43,321 nt of DNA from an uncultured Verrucomicrobiae bacterium (GTDB lineage: Bacteria; Verrucomicrobiota; Verrucomicrobiia; Limisphaerales; AAA164-E04): assembly GCA_943788245.1 (NCBI GenBank), contig CALSPN010000020.1, positions 1 to 43,321 of the forward strand, written 5' to 3'. Positions 18,025 to 26,171 of this stretch are shown in pieces. Under the pieces are notes generated by a model. The model was not told the DNA's origin and ran no database searches. It saw nothing but the letters and a program-made list of their open reading frames with translations. A program made the position numbers and the translations under genes. Each line of letters opens with the position of its first letter. Position 1 is the stretch's first letter.

Positions 18025-19336
18025 ATTTCTTTCTGGAACACTGAGTTTTCAATGCACTGCCAAGCCGTTCAATACCCTCTCGGATATCCCTCAAGGAAGC
18101 GTTACCAAAGCTGATACGCATTGCGTTGTCACAGTCGTGTGTATTCAAATCTTTTGCATAGGTGTATGCCCCGGGCACATACATGACACGTTCTTTAAGC
18201 GCTTTTTTGAATAAAGGACTCCGAGGACCGGTGGAAATGTTCTTTGGCGCCTTTGCCCAGAAATAAAGACCGCCCTCCGGCCCGGCCCATTCAATTTCAT
18301 CGGGGAAAGAACGTTGAATGCATTTTTGCATGTGCCGTGCTTTGTTTTGGTAGCGTGACTGTAGTTGATTCAAGTGACTTTGATACAAGCCTGAATCAAG
18401 AGCTTCCTCCAATATCGACTGCAACAAGTTTGCCGTTCCGAAGTCATGGTTTCCTTTGATCCTCATGACCACTGTTCGGAGGGGTTCCGGTAAGAAACCA
18501 AAACCAATTCGAATACCTGTGGCAAATGGTTTGCTGTAAGTGCCTGAATAAATCACGCGTTGGCTTGCGCCCGGCAGGGTGAGCATCGAAGCTGTCTCCG
18601 GAGTATCTGGAAATTTTAATTCCCGGTAGGCTGCATCCTCCAGGATATAAATCGGATGCCCGGCATGCTTTTCGTATGATTTTACGAGGCGCAGAATGGC
18701 TTTCTTCTTCTCAAGTGAGGTGGAGATGCCCGTAGGATTCTGAAAGTATGAAACAAGGTAGAGCATTTTAACCTTCCTGATTTCACCTGACTCTCTTAGT
18801 TCCTCCAGCGTTTTCTTTAATGACTCGAGGTTCATACCATCGGAGTCCATTGGCACGCTTCTGGTTTTTGTGTCAAAACTTTGAAGGATTCCAAGGTAAA
18901 CAAAATAACTGGGAGCTTCTACCAATACGATGTCATTTTCATCACAGAGTGCTTCTGTAAGCAGATACAAGAACTGCTGGCTCCCATGCGTGATGATCAC
19001 TCGATCCGGCTTATAACAAGGGCCTTCTGGGGCTGATGCGTCCAGTCTTGCCACCTGTTCAGCGGTCTGCTGACGTAGATGATCCCTTCCTGCTCCCACA
19101 CCATACTGGAGGCACTCCATCGCCCGCTTGTTGTTTTTGGTGAGTTTTGAAAAGATTGTCTGAACTTCCTTCACGGGTAAGGAAGGGCCGTCCGTGAAGC
19201 CAGCTGCGAGTGAAATTAAATCGGGATACTTCAGCTTTTGCTCCATCAGCCATGCAATAGGCGGTGCTTCGATGCGACGTCCCAGCTCAGAAAAATGCGC
19301 TTGATCGTTGTAGCTGGCATTGTTTTTGGATCCCAT
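18023..19336 (-). CDS. PLP-dependent aminotransferase (aminoadipate/MocR-core type)
   Basis: A 437-residue fold-type I aminotransferase. Key residues are ITHGSQQ (117-121, cofactor phosphate contact), YFQNPTG (N200), LEDAAYRE (D234, Y237) and the Schiff-base lysine K269 in YSGTYSKPFATGIRIGFG. The order and ITHGSQQFL motif match the 2-aminoadipate/LysN and MocR-core subgroup rather than classical aspartate aminotransferase. There is no N-terminal winged helix, so it is an enzyme rather than a MocR regulator. The substrate is unknown; aromatic, branched or aminoadipate amino acids are options. It follows the alpha/beta hydrolase on the same strand at 77 bases. Confidence 0.87.
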   Translation of the reverse strand: MGSKNNASYNDQAHFSELGRRIEAPPIAWLMEQKLKYPDLISLAAGFTDGPSLPVKEVQTIFSKLTKNNKRAMECLQYGVGAGRDHLRQQTAEQVARLDASAPEGPCYKPDRVIITHGSQQFLYLLTEALCDENDIVLVEAPSYFVYLGILQSFDTKTRSVPMDSDGMNLESLKKTLEELRESGEIRKVKMLYLVSYFQNPTGISTSLEKKKAILRLVKSYEKHAGHPIYILEDAAYRELKFPDTPETASMLTLPGASQRVIYSGTYSKPFATGIRIGFGFLPEPLRTVVMRIKGNHDFGTANLLQSILEEALDSGLYQSHLNQLQSRYQNKARHMQKCIQRSFPDEIEWAGPEGGLYFWAKAPKNISTGPRSPLFKKALKERVMYVPGAYTYAKDLNTHDCDNAMRISFGNASLRDIREGIERLGSALKTQCSRKK

Positions 19337-19413
19337 CCACCATGCTTAAAGCAGGGTATGGATTCCGTCCAGAACTTAGGTGCTTTGAAAAGGCATTTTA
19401 CCCTGACCTGCCA

Positions 19414-20289
19414 TCATCGAGGATCTGTTTTCTGTCTCCCAGAACGCTCCGGCATCAAGGGGCGCATGAATGCATCCACAGCTGTTTGCAATGATTGCAG
19501 GCGCTCCCATTCGGAATCGTTGTGGTTGCCACTAATTTCGTGAAGCCATTTGGGTTCATTGGCAGCCTCGAAATTTCGTTGAGCATGGTGGAATCGTATC
19601 AGAGTGTCGTCATGGCTGTGGAGAATCAGGACAGGCATTTGAACTTGAGCAAGCCTCGACCGCGTGTCGTGCCGAATACTTGAAATGAGACGCACTGGAA
19701 GGAGCGGAAACAATTCCGCTCCCAAATCCGGAATGCTCGTGAATGTTGAATGCAGAATGAGCCCAGCCATTTGATTGTCCTTTGCTATCTCGGAAGCCAC
19801 CCCGCCTCCGAGCGATTTTCCAAGCAGAAGAATGCGTTCTTTCTTCCAGTGGTTGTTCGACGCCCATTTTAAAACCGATCGGAGATCCTCATAGGTTCCA
19901 GTTTCGGAAGGTGAACCGGTGCTGCTGCCGAATCCACGATAATCATATGCGAGGATGTTGAATCCAAGCTTCAGCCAGGTTTGGTAAAAGTCCTGACGAT
20001 GAGTCATGTTTCCAGCATTTCCGTGTGAAAACACAATCAACCAATCGGCATATATCGCATCCTCCGAGCAGGGCATGAACCAGGCATTGATCTGCAGGTT
20101 TCGTCCAGAGGATACCGTTAGATTCACCCCTTTCGGACTGGCGTTTTTTACCGTTGAAACGAGATTGCGGCTTGGCTGATAAGCTTGTTTGTACTCAAAC
20201 CATCTCAAGGCCAGATAAAGCAGACCCGAAACCAACAGGAATTCAAACAGCCAGAGCACGCTTTTTTTCCTAATCGATGGTGGAGGCAT
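19414..20289 (-). CDS. Membrane-anchored alpha/beta hydrolase (BEM46/ABHD13-like)
   Basis: A 291-residue serine hydrolase with one N-terminal membrane segment (VLWLFEFLLVSGLLYLALRW, residues 11-30), so the catalytic domain is probably periplasmic. The core shows FSHGNAGN (oxyanion region), AYDYRGFGSSTG, the nucleophile elbow LGKSLGGG (S159), the acid in HSHDD (D227 or D228) and the histidine in SGNHND (H256). This pattern is typical of the widespread BEM46-like family, of unknown substrate, often called lysophospholipase or dipeptidyl peptidase-like. It lies between two aminotransferase genes on the same strand, 65 bases after the class V enzyme. No specific metabolic role can be assigned. 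Confidence 0.87.
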   Translation of the reverse strand: MPPPSIRKKSVLWLFEFLLVSGLLYLALRWFEYKQAYQPSRNLVSTVKNASPKGVNLTVSSGRNLQINAWFMPCSEDAIYADWLIVFSHGNAGNMTHRQDFYQTWLKLGFNILAYDYRGFGSSTGSPSETGTYEDLRSVLKWASNNHWKKERILLLGKSLGGGVASEIAKDNQMAGLILHSTFTSIPDLGAELFPLLPVRLISSIRHDTRSRLAQVQMPVLILHSHDDTLIRFHHAQRNFEAANEPKWLHEISGNHNDSEWERLQSLQTAVDAFMRPLMPERSGRQKTDPR

Positions 20290-20354
20290 GATGGACGGAA
20301 GCCGGTCTCACTGATCGATTCCTTCGACTCAAGGATGGCTGCATTCCGCTAACC

Positions 20355-21470
20355 TCAATGTGCCAGGATTTGAGTCATGGCATCGAGATAGCGATCCACA
20401 TTTTCAGTTTTTGAGGATTCGCCCATCAGACCCACACGCCAGATTTTTCCTTTCATTGGGCCAAGTCCCGCTCCAACTTCAATTTGATACTCCTCCAAAA
20501 GTCTTTTACGAACCTGAGCTTCGTCAGTTTCTTCCGGCACGGTAACGGCGTTCAATTGCCATAACTGGTGACCTTCCTGTGAAGCGATACCAAGTCCCAG
20601 CTTTTTCAAGCCTGCTACCAATTTTTCATGATTTGCTTTGTGTCGGGCCCATCTTGTCTGCAGGCCTTCCTCGAGGACAAGCCGTAAAGATTCATGCAAG
20701 GCATAGTTCATGGAAATAGGGGCCGTATGGTGATATACCCGTTCGGTTCCCCAATACCCAGACAGGAGATTGACATCCAGATACCAACTTTGAACCTTGG
20801 TTTCACGATTATTTGCAATTTTCAATGCCTTGGGACTTAGTGAAACGGGAGCCAATCCGGGGGGGCAACTCAGGCATTTCTGGGTCCCGCTATAAACCGC
20901 ATCAATACCCCATCCATCAATATCTACTTCGCAGCCACCAAGCGAGGTCACCGTGTCCAGCAACATCAGTGCTCCCGCGTCGTGTGCAATCTTCGAAATC
21001 TCCTCTGCGGGAGTCAGGGCTCCAGTCGATGTTTCCGCATGAACCAGAGCGATCAGTTTGGGGGATTTGCCTGCAACAGCCTCTTTTACCTGCTCGGGTC
21101 GTATGATTTCACCCCAGGGGGCTTCTACCTTAATCACGTTGGCGCCGCATCGGGTCGCCAAATCAGCCATTCGCATACCAAAAACGCCGTTGATACAGAC
21201 CACCACATCATCGCCCGGTTCGATCAGGTTCACGAAGCAAAACTCCATCCCGGCGCTCCCTGTTCCGCTCACGGGGAAAGTCATTTCATTCTCTGTCTGA
21301 AATACTTGCCGCAGCATGGATTTAATTTCTTCCATCATTCCGATAAAAGCCGGATCGAGGTGGCCTAGCAAAGGGTTTGACAATGCCGTCAGCACACTTG
21401 GCGCAGCATCGCTGGGGCCAGGGCCAAGGAGCAATCTATTTGGTGGAGTGAATGCCTGGGATGTTTGCAT
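20355..21470 (-). CDS. Alanine-glyoxylate/serine-glyoxylate aminotransferase family protein
   Basis: Class V PLP enzyme, 371 residues. Signatures: LLLGPGPSDAAPSVL at the N-terminus, SGTGSAGME (PLP phosphate region), LVHAETSTGAL, LLDTVTSLGG (D172) and the lysine K198 in YSGTQKCLSCPPGLAP. The family transfers amino groups from alanine or serine to glyoxylate (photorespiratory and serine-cycle enzymes; phosphonate AEPT is a close relative). The CLSCPPGLAP sequence favours the alanine/serine-glyoxylate group. It is the first of three co-directional minus-strand genes (with hydrolase and second aminotransferase). It is divergent from the CBM48 gene across 196 bases that contain an A9 tract but no recognised promoter. 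Confidence 0.9.
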   Translation of the reverse strand: MQTSQAFTPPNRLLLGPGPSDAAPSVLTALSNPLLGHLDPAFIGMMEEIKSMLRQVFQTENEMTFPVSGTGSAGMEFCFVNLIEPGDDVVVCINGVFGMRMADLATRCGANVIKVEAPWGEIIRPEQVKEAVAGKSPKLIALVHAETSTGALTPAEEISKIAHDAGALMLLDTVTSLGGCEVDIDGWGIDAVYSGTQKCLSCPPGLAPVSLSPKALKIANNRETKVQSWYLDVNLLSGYWGTERVYHHTAPISMNYALHESLRLVLEEGLQTRWARHKANHEKLVAGLKKLGLGIASQEGHQLWQLNAVTVPEETDEAQVRKRLLEEYQIEVGAGLGPMKGKIWRVGLMGESSKTENVDRYLDAMTQILAH

Positions 21471-21666
21471 GGGCTCGTTCTAAGGTGAATTCGCATCAAA
21501 CGCAACGTCTGAAAACTGCCAGCTTAAAAAAAAATGCAAAGTTACTTGATGCAGGGTAAGCCATGTGTTTTCTTTCCATCCGTTTGTCGCCTCAATTGGA
21601 ACAAGGGTTCAGGTTGGACCCTCTCACCATGGGGTGGAAATTTCGATTGAGTAAAACCTTTTAATT

Positions 21667-21975
21667 ATGAGAGAAGAGAGAGGGACGGGTGAGGGCAGGT
21701 ATTCAGCAAAACGAACCGTAGTACCAATCAACTTTAGTTGTTTCGCACCCAAGGCAAAGAAAGTCGCTATCATTGGGGATTTCAATCACTGGAGTGGGGA
21801 TGATTACCCCATGGAGCGTATGCCGGATGGGGCATGGCATCTTCAAGTAGCCATGCATTCAGGTCATCACCGTTATCTTTTCCTTGTGGATGGAGAACCG
21901 CAACTCGATCCCAAGGCAAATGGGGTGACGCGAACGGAAGAAAATGTGCGTGTGTCTTTGCTCTCAGTAAGCTGA
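21667..21975 (+). CDS. Small stand-alone CBM48/glycogen-binding-domain protein
   Basis: A 102-residue protein that is almost entirely an early-set carbohydrate-binding domain like the AMPK glycogen-binding domain. The core reads VAIIGDFNHWSGDDYPM, then DGAWHLQVAMHSGHHRYLFL and VDGEPQLDPKA, covering the characteristic strands and conserved tryptophans. There is no catalytic domain and no signal peptide, so it is cytoplasmic and may target glycogen or act as a regulatory subunit. The start ATG is followed by a purine-rich sequence. It is convergent with tadA, about 50 bases apart. The family is clear, the role unknown. Confidence 0.85.
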   Translation: MREERGTGEGRYSAKRTVVPINFSCFAPKAKKVAIIGDFNHWSGDDYPMERMPDGAWHLQVAMHSGHHRYLFLVDGEPQLDPKANGVTRTEENVRVSLLSVS

Positions 21976-22026
21976 ATATTGCATACACATCGCGTTTTCG
22001 CAGCGATCAGTAACTGAGACGCAATC

Positions 22027-22503
22027 TTAGTTTTTGTATTTACTGCTGCGCTTGTGGGAGAAGAATTCCCTGATCATGGCGAGTGATTCTTCCTCGCGAA
22101 CACCCGATGTGATTTCGCAACGGTGGTTCAATCCTGGGAATTGCAAGATATTCATGGCGGTTCCGGCGGCTCCAGCTTTGGGGTCGCTCAATCCAAAAAT
22201 TACACGCTCAATGCGTGTGTGCACGATTGCACCCGCACACATCGGGCATGGCTCCTTCGTAACATAGAGGGAGCACTGATTTAATCTCCAGTCCTCTATA
22301 ACACTCTGAGCTTGAGTAAGTGCCAGCATCTCAGCATGGGCTGTTGCATCTCTGAGAACTTCCACCTGATTGAATGCGCGTGCAATGATTCTTCCCTCAT
22401 GAACAATCACCGCCCCTACGGGTACTTCGTCTGAAGCATAAGCACGGCGCGCCTGTCTGAGAGCTTCCGACATGAAATAGTCGTCACTGTGTAAATCAAT
22501 CAT
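22027..22503 (-). CDS. tadA: tRNA-specific adenosine deaminase (A34 to I34)
   Basis: 158-residue zinc deaminase that makes inosine at the wobble position of tRNA-Arg. The active site is complete: HAE (H56, E58) and PCPMC (C86, C89). Also seen are DEVPVGAVIV and FGLSDPKAGAAGTAMNIL, the typical TadA tail. ATG 22503 overlaps the Nudix stop as ATGA, which suggests translational coupling; the frame extends 15 bases upstream to a TTG but that is less likely. It is the third gene of the overlapping set with nusG-like and Nudix genes. Confidence 0.94.
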   Translation of the reverse strand: MIDLHSDDYFMSEALRQARRAYASDEVPVGAVIVHEGRIIARAFNQVEVLRDATAHAEMLALTQAQSVIEDWRLNQCSLYVTKEPCPMCAGAIVHTRIERVIFGLSDPKAGAAGTAMNILQFPGLNHRCEITSGVREEESLAMIREFFSHKRSSKYKN

Positions 22504-23015
22504 GATATTTGTTGGCAATCAAAGGACTCCAGTTCTCTCCATGCGAAGGTGCCATCTTCATGGCAATCACATTCTGCAACAAAAAAACCATGCTTGTGTT
22601 TTTTGACAAGCGGCCAAATAAATATTTTATCTGTCTCTGGTATGTTCAGGTTTGCAACGTCTTTCATGGGGAAAAACCGGAAGCTGCCTTCCGGATGCTC
22701 AGGAGGAAGGGCGGAAAGTCTGGGGCCGTATTCAAAAAGAAACATCATCCAATGATGCTCGCCTTCATGGCCTGTTTCACTGACGATCCCTTTGAGATTG
22801 AAATCTGAGGGAATGGCCTTGATTCCTAACTCTTCCCTCGTCTCTCTCGCAGCACATGTATGTGGTGATTCACCTGTTTTCTGATCCAGTTTGCCCCCCG
22901 GAGGACTCCAGAGTCCTTGATTTGGGGGGCGAGTTCGTTGCAGGAGCAATATTTCCCCTGATGCATTGAAACAATAGATCAAGGTTGAAATTTTAAACTT
23001 TAAAGCTGGTTTCAT
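22500..23015 (-). CDS. Nudix hydrolase
   Basis: 171 residues from ATG 23015, which overlaps the upstream stop as TGATG. The Nudix box lies at residues 41-65: REtREELGI matches the core exactly, but seven rather than five residues separate the leading G41 from E49 (GKLDQKTGE), a two-residue insertion. The domain starts STLIYCFNASGEILLLQR. The family cleaves nucleoside diphosphates linked to X; the sequence is nearest to 8-oxo-dGTP/house-cleaning types, but the substrate cannot be fixed. The upstream open frame to 23120 lies inside the nusG-like gene and is not used. Confidence 0.88.
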   Translation of the reverse strand: MKPALKFKISTLIYCFNASGEILLLQRTRPPNQGLWSPPGGKLDQKTGESPHTCAARETREELGIKAIPSDFNLKGIVSETGHEGEHHWMMFLFEYGPRLSALPPEHPEGSFRFFPMKDVANLNIPETDKIFIWPLVKKHKHGFFVAECDCHEDGTFAWRELESFDCQQIS

Positions 23016-23527
23016 CAGACTAATTCGAGCATATCTGCCTCCATCGACAAGGCTGCCGCCTGTCCAATGAAATCTAATCGAAGGAGCACAGTTGATCTGC
23101 CATATCGGTCTTCGACCCATCCCTCTATCCCTCGCATGGGACCAGATTTGATGATGACACGCTTCCCTGCGCCAATCTCAGGGGCCAGTTTCAGTTCGCA
23201 CCCGCTCTCGATTGCCTCGAAGATATCTGCCAATTGAGAATGGAACCCTTCCTGATCAGGAACATCCAATAAATTGGCCACATAGTCACTTTGATACACT
23301 TTCTGCCGACTTAGTGGGTGGGTTTTTAGAAAAACATATCCAGGAAACAACGGCTTATCGAACGAGACTGTTTTACCTCGATACTTATGCACGGACTGGA
23401 CGGTTGGTAAAATATTGTAAATCAACTCCCTGTCCAGATACATGCGGAGCTTTTTCTCGCAGCGCGGTCGTGTGTGTGCCACAAACCATTCGACATCGGT
23501 TTCCTCCCGGACCTGCGGCGATTTCAT
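23015..23527 (-). CDS. NusG-family transcription antitermination protein (specialised paralogue)
   Basis: About 170 residues from ATG 23527. An NGN domain is evident: EWFVAHTRPRCEKKLRMYL, then FPGYVFLKTH, and VANLLDVP where NusG has its gap-closing region. A C-terminal KOW domain follows (GAGKRVIIKSGPMRGIEGWV). General NusG is normally encoded between secE and rplK; this copy is elsewhere and divergent, so it is probably a RfaH/LoaP/UpxY-like specialised regulator. It opens an overlapping operon with Nudix and tadA, an unusual setting for such a regulator. Its target operon is unknown. The 5' TTG at 23542 is an alternative start. Confidence 0.85.
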   Translation of the reverse strand: MKSPQVREETDVEWFVAHTRPRCEKKLRMYLDRELIYNILPTVQSVHKYRGKTVSFDKPLFPGYVFLKTHPLSRQKVYQSDYVANLLDVPDQEGFHSQLADIFEAIESGCELKLAPEIGAGKRVIIKSGPMRGIEGWVEDRYGRSTVLLRLDFIGQAAALSMEADMLELV

Positions 23528-23676
23528 GGATGATCTGCTCAAACCTTTGATGTGTTCTTCATGTGTTGATGGTATTGCTTTTAATAGCCATCAAGATCGT
23601 GTTGATCGGACAGAACTATGGGTCGCAAATCCTTGCATTTTTAGCAAGCGCGAAACCTGAAAAGATGTAACTTTAT

Positions 23677-24000
23677 TTATCTATCACTGTGACAAACCAT
23701 ATCAATGACCACAACAGTTGCCAGAATGATGATGTCGTCCTCGCCGTGAACATCGACCGTAAATTTGAATTTGAAAAAGAGATTTCCTTTACCACATCCG
23801 CAAAAAGTGTTTCTTCAAGGTAAATTTGATATGTGCTTTTGAATCTGAGCAGCTTTTGGCCGATAAAGGCGAGTTCGCTTTCCTGCATGTCTTGAAAGGA
23901 TAGTTTCTTACCCAAGCTGGATGCTTTGCCATCGACAAAAAAGTATCCTTACCTTGTGAGTCGTGAAATCATCTCCAAAAGCTCATAATTTTTTCATCAT
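23677..24000 (-). pseudogene. LURP-one-related/YxjI family pseudogene
   Basis: Reading the minus strand across three frames recovers the whole short beta-barrel family: MMKKL-stop-AFGDDF (start 24000), HDSQGKD, YFVDGKASSLGKKLSFQDMQ, ELAFIGQKLLRFKSTYQIYL, DVVKEISF, then FKFKFTVDVHGEDDIIILAT and VVVIDM near the end (stop at 23677). At least one in-frame stop and three frame changes are needed. One frame change is a missing T in the T5 run (A5 on the plus strand, 23774-23778). The longest remaining frame is 23673-23915. YxjI/LURP-one proteins are small tubby-like lipid-binding domains of unclear function. Multiple lesions in about 110 codons indicate real decay rather than one sequencing error. 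Confidence 0.8.
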
Positions 24001-24108
24001 CTGATAACGCATCCATCCATTTTGCCCCTATGCTCATATTCTTCGAAACCATGAAATAACCACTATTTGGTAATCGGAAGCCTCTTGCCAGAAGGATGAA
24101 CAATCGAA

Positions 24109-24582
24109 TCAGGACGCGATAGATGCTCTGACTGAGTCCAAATAAGCAGATGCTTCAGCGGAACCCTCCTCCGGAGCCCAGGAAGCAAAATGCTCTGGCA
24201 GGGCTGGAGTGTAGGGTCCCTCCTTGATTTCCATCACAACGCTTTCCTCGCCTGCCGGAAAAAGAGTGTGCCATGTGTTGGGTGGCATTTCGACAGCGGA
24301 CATGGGGCCATTGGGGCTGAGTTCAAAATGTTCGAGAATATTACCCTCGTGACCGAAGATGACCAACACACTTGTTCCTTGTATCGCCAGAATTAATTCC
24401 CATTTATTCGATGCTGGATGCCGATGAGGGCGGACGTAGGTTCCATCAGTCAAGGCTATGCAAAGGCGTTGTACAGGAGCTTCCAACTGGTCATGTAAAT
24501 TAAAATGACTGCGTTTTCTTGCGGATTGACGCGCATTGCTCAGACACTCGCTGATACAATCGTAGCCGATTTTTTTGATCAT
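24109..24582 (-). CDS. wbuC: WbuC-family cupin-fold metalloprotein
   Basis: 157-residue cupin. Metal-site residues are H53 and H55 (RPHRHPASNKWE), E62 and H105 (NTWHTLFP). The C-terminal signature EGPYTPALPEHFASWAPEE is that of the WbuC group, commonly found with O-antigen or cell-surface polysaccharide genes. Enzymatic function is not established. It starts 19 bases after the lpxD stop on the same strand, so it is likely co-transcribed with lpxD, consistent with an envelope-glycolipid role. Confidence 0.88.
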   Translation of the reverse strand: MIKKIGYDCISECLSNARQSARKRSHFNLHDQLEAPVQRLCIALTDGTYVRPHRHPASNKWELILAIQGTSVLVIFGHEGNILEHFELSPNGPMSAVEMPPNTWHTLFPAGEESVVMEIKEGPYTPALPEHFASWAPEEGSAEASAYLDSVRASIAS

Positions 24583-24601
24583 CTTTTGGGGGGTAGGGAG
24601 A

Positions 24602-25609
24602 TCATTTGTCTGACATGAAGCTTTTGAATTTTTTGATTAAGTCTGGTAACTGTTGTAATGCAAGTATTTGGCGTTTTGCACGCCTGTCGGGCTGCGCCGG
24701 AAATCCCATCCATTTTTGTCCTTCCGGAATAGAATGTATGACGCCCGATCGACCTGCCACAACAGCTTTGTCACCAATTGAAATGTGTCCTGCGACTCCC
24801 GCCTGACCCGCAAGAATGACGTAATTCCCAATTTTAGAACTTCCTGCGATCCCGACTTGTGCGATCACGATACTGTGGTCGCCTATGACTACATTATGTG
24901 CGATTTGCACCAGATTATCGATCTTCGTTCCTTTCCCGATGCTTGTTGAACCCAGAGCTCCGCAATCAATGGTCGTATTCGCACCTATCTCCACATCATC
25001 CCCGATCACGACATTGCCAACCTGTGGGATCTTTCTGTGAAATCCCTGATCCATTACATATCCGTAACCGTCGGATCCTATGACCGTTCCAGCATGAATG
25101 CGAACGCGTTTACCAATTTCGGTCGAAGGATATAAAGTGACATTTGGGAAAACGGTGGTTTCATCGCCAATTTGTGAAAGAGCCCCTACATGGACATGCC
25201 CCTTTAAAACAACATGTTCACCAATCCTGGCGCCTGATTCGACAATGCAGTGCGGGCCGATATGTGCTGAGGGTGAAACTATCGCCGAAGGATCGATGGC
25301 AGCCGAGGCATGAATGCCGGGGTTGGGTCTTTTTTCGGGATGGAGAAGGGCAAGCACCTTGGCAAATGCCACTCGAACATGCTCTATCTGAATGTATGGT
25401 TTGTCTGTAGTGATTTCACTGTTTGGTATCAGTAACGCCGAAGCCTTACTTTGAAGTGCTTTTTCTAAAAAGTGCTCATTTTCAGCAAAAGTCAGGAATC
25501 CTTCCTTTGCTGCATCTGCTGGCGCAATACCGATGATCTGCGTATCTGGATCGCCTTTCAAAGTGCCGCCAACATGATCAGCAATGGCTTGTAGTGTAAA
25601 ATTTGGCAT
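24602..25609 (-). CDS. lpxD: UDP-3-O-acylglucosamine N-acyltransferase
   Basis: Third committed step of lipid A synthesis: adds the N-linked acyl chain from acyl-ACP to UDP-3-O-acyl-glucosamine. 335 residues, the normal length. The N-terminal uridine-binding domain (residues 1-95, ADAAKEGFLTFAEN) is followed by a left-handed beta-helix of hexapeptide repeats (about 98-310) with the catalytic histidine H238 in QIAHNVVIG, and a C-terminal helix. Presence of lpxD shows an outer membrane with LPS. Located between panD (92 bases upstream) and wbuC. Confidence 0.95.
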   Translation of the reverse strand: MPNFTLQAIADHVGGTLKGDPDTQIIGIAPADAAKEGFLTFAENEHFLEKALQSKASALLIPNSEITTDKPYIQIEHVRVAFAKVLALLHPEKRPNPGIHASAAIDPSAIVSPSAHIGPHCIVESGARIGEHVVLKGHVHVGALSQIGDETTVFPNVTLYPSTEIGKRVRIHAGTVIGSDGYGYVMDQGFHRKIPQVGNVVIGDDVEIGANTTIDCGALGSTSIGKGTKIDNLVQIAHNVVIGDHSIVIAQVGIAGSSKIGNYVILAGQAGVAGHISIGDKAVVAGRSGVIHSIPEGQKWMGFPAQPDRRAKRQILALQQLPDLIKKFKSFMSDK

Positions 25610-25701
25610 AATAAATTTTGTAGAGAGAGGGACCTTGATTCCAAGCCCTCCAGTAAGAGAACAGATTTCCTGAGTTCTGTCTTTTTGTTACCCTCAGCTC
25701 A

Positions 25702-26076
25702 TCAAGCTGAAGCAGGTATTCCTCTTTTCGCGACAATTTGATTTTTTTCATCTAGGACCATAACTTTGGGTATCCAATTTGAGGCTTCTTCTTTCGTCAG
25801 GCTCGAAAAGGTCATGATGGTCAGTCGGTCTCCTTTGTTGCCTAAATGGGCCGTGGCACCATTAAGGATAATTTGACCGCAGTTTGGATCTCCCGGGATG
25901 GCATAGGTTTCAAATCGATTTCCATTTGCCATGTTGCCGCAAAGCACTTTCTCGTAGGGAAATATGCCAGCGAGCTCCATGAGATCACAGGATATGGTCA
26001 TGCTTCCCTCATAATCCACGCAGGAGTCTGTTACGGTCGCGAGGTGCAGTTTTGATTTAAGAATTTGTATGAACAT
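25702..26076 (-). CDS. panD: Aspartate 1-decarboxylase (pyruvoyl type)
   Basis: Makes beta-alanine for pantothenate and CoA. 124 residues, standard for the proenzyme. The self-cleavage site is G24-S25 within DYEGSMTIS, which generates the pyruvoyl group; K9 is in place near the N-terminus. Other conserved parts are NGNRFETYAIPG and IILNGATAHLGNKGDR. Divergent from the Gfo/Idh gene across 95 bases. Likely first gene of panD-lpxD-wbuC. Confidence 0.94.
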   Translation of the reverse strand: MFIQILKSKLHLATVTDSCVDYEGSMTISCDLMELAGIFPYEKVLCGNMANGNRFETYAIPGDPNCGQIILNGATAHLGNKGDRLTIMTFSSLTKEEASNWIPKVMVLDEKNQIVAKRGIPASA

Positions 26077-26171
26077 AACTTCAAGTCACTCGTTGACTTG
26101 CCTTGGAGATCTCTTTATAAAGCACCAAATATCTGAATCAATCCTTAATCTTTGTCGTATAGCAAACAGTT

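Noticed and set aside
25640..25700. Terminator between panD and lpxD
   Set aside because: Only a 5-bp imperfect stem; too weak, and the genes look co-transcribed.
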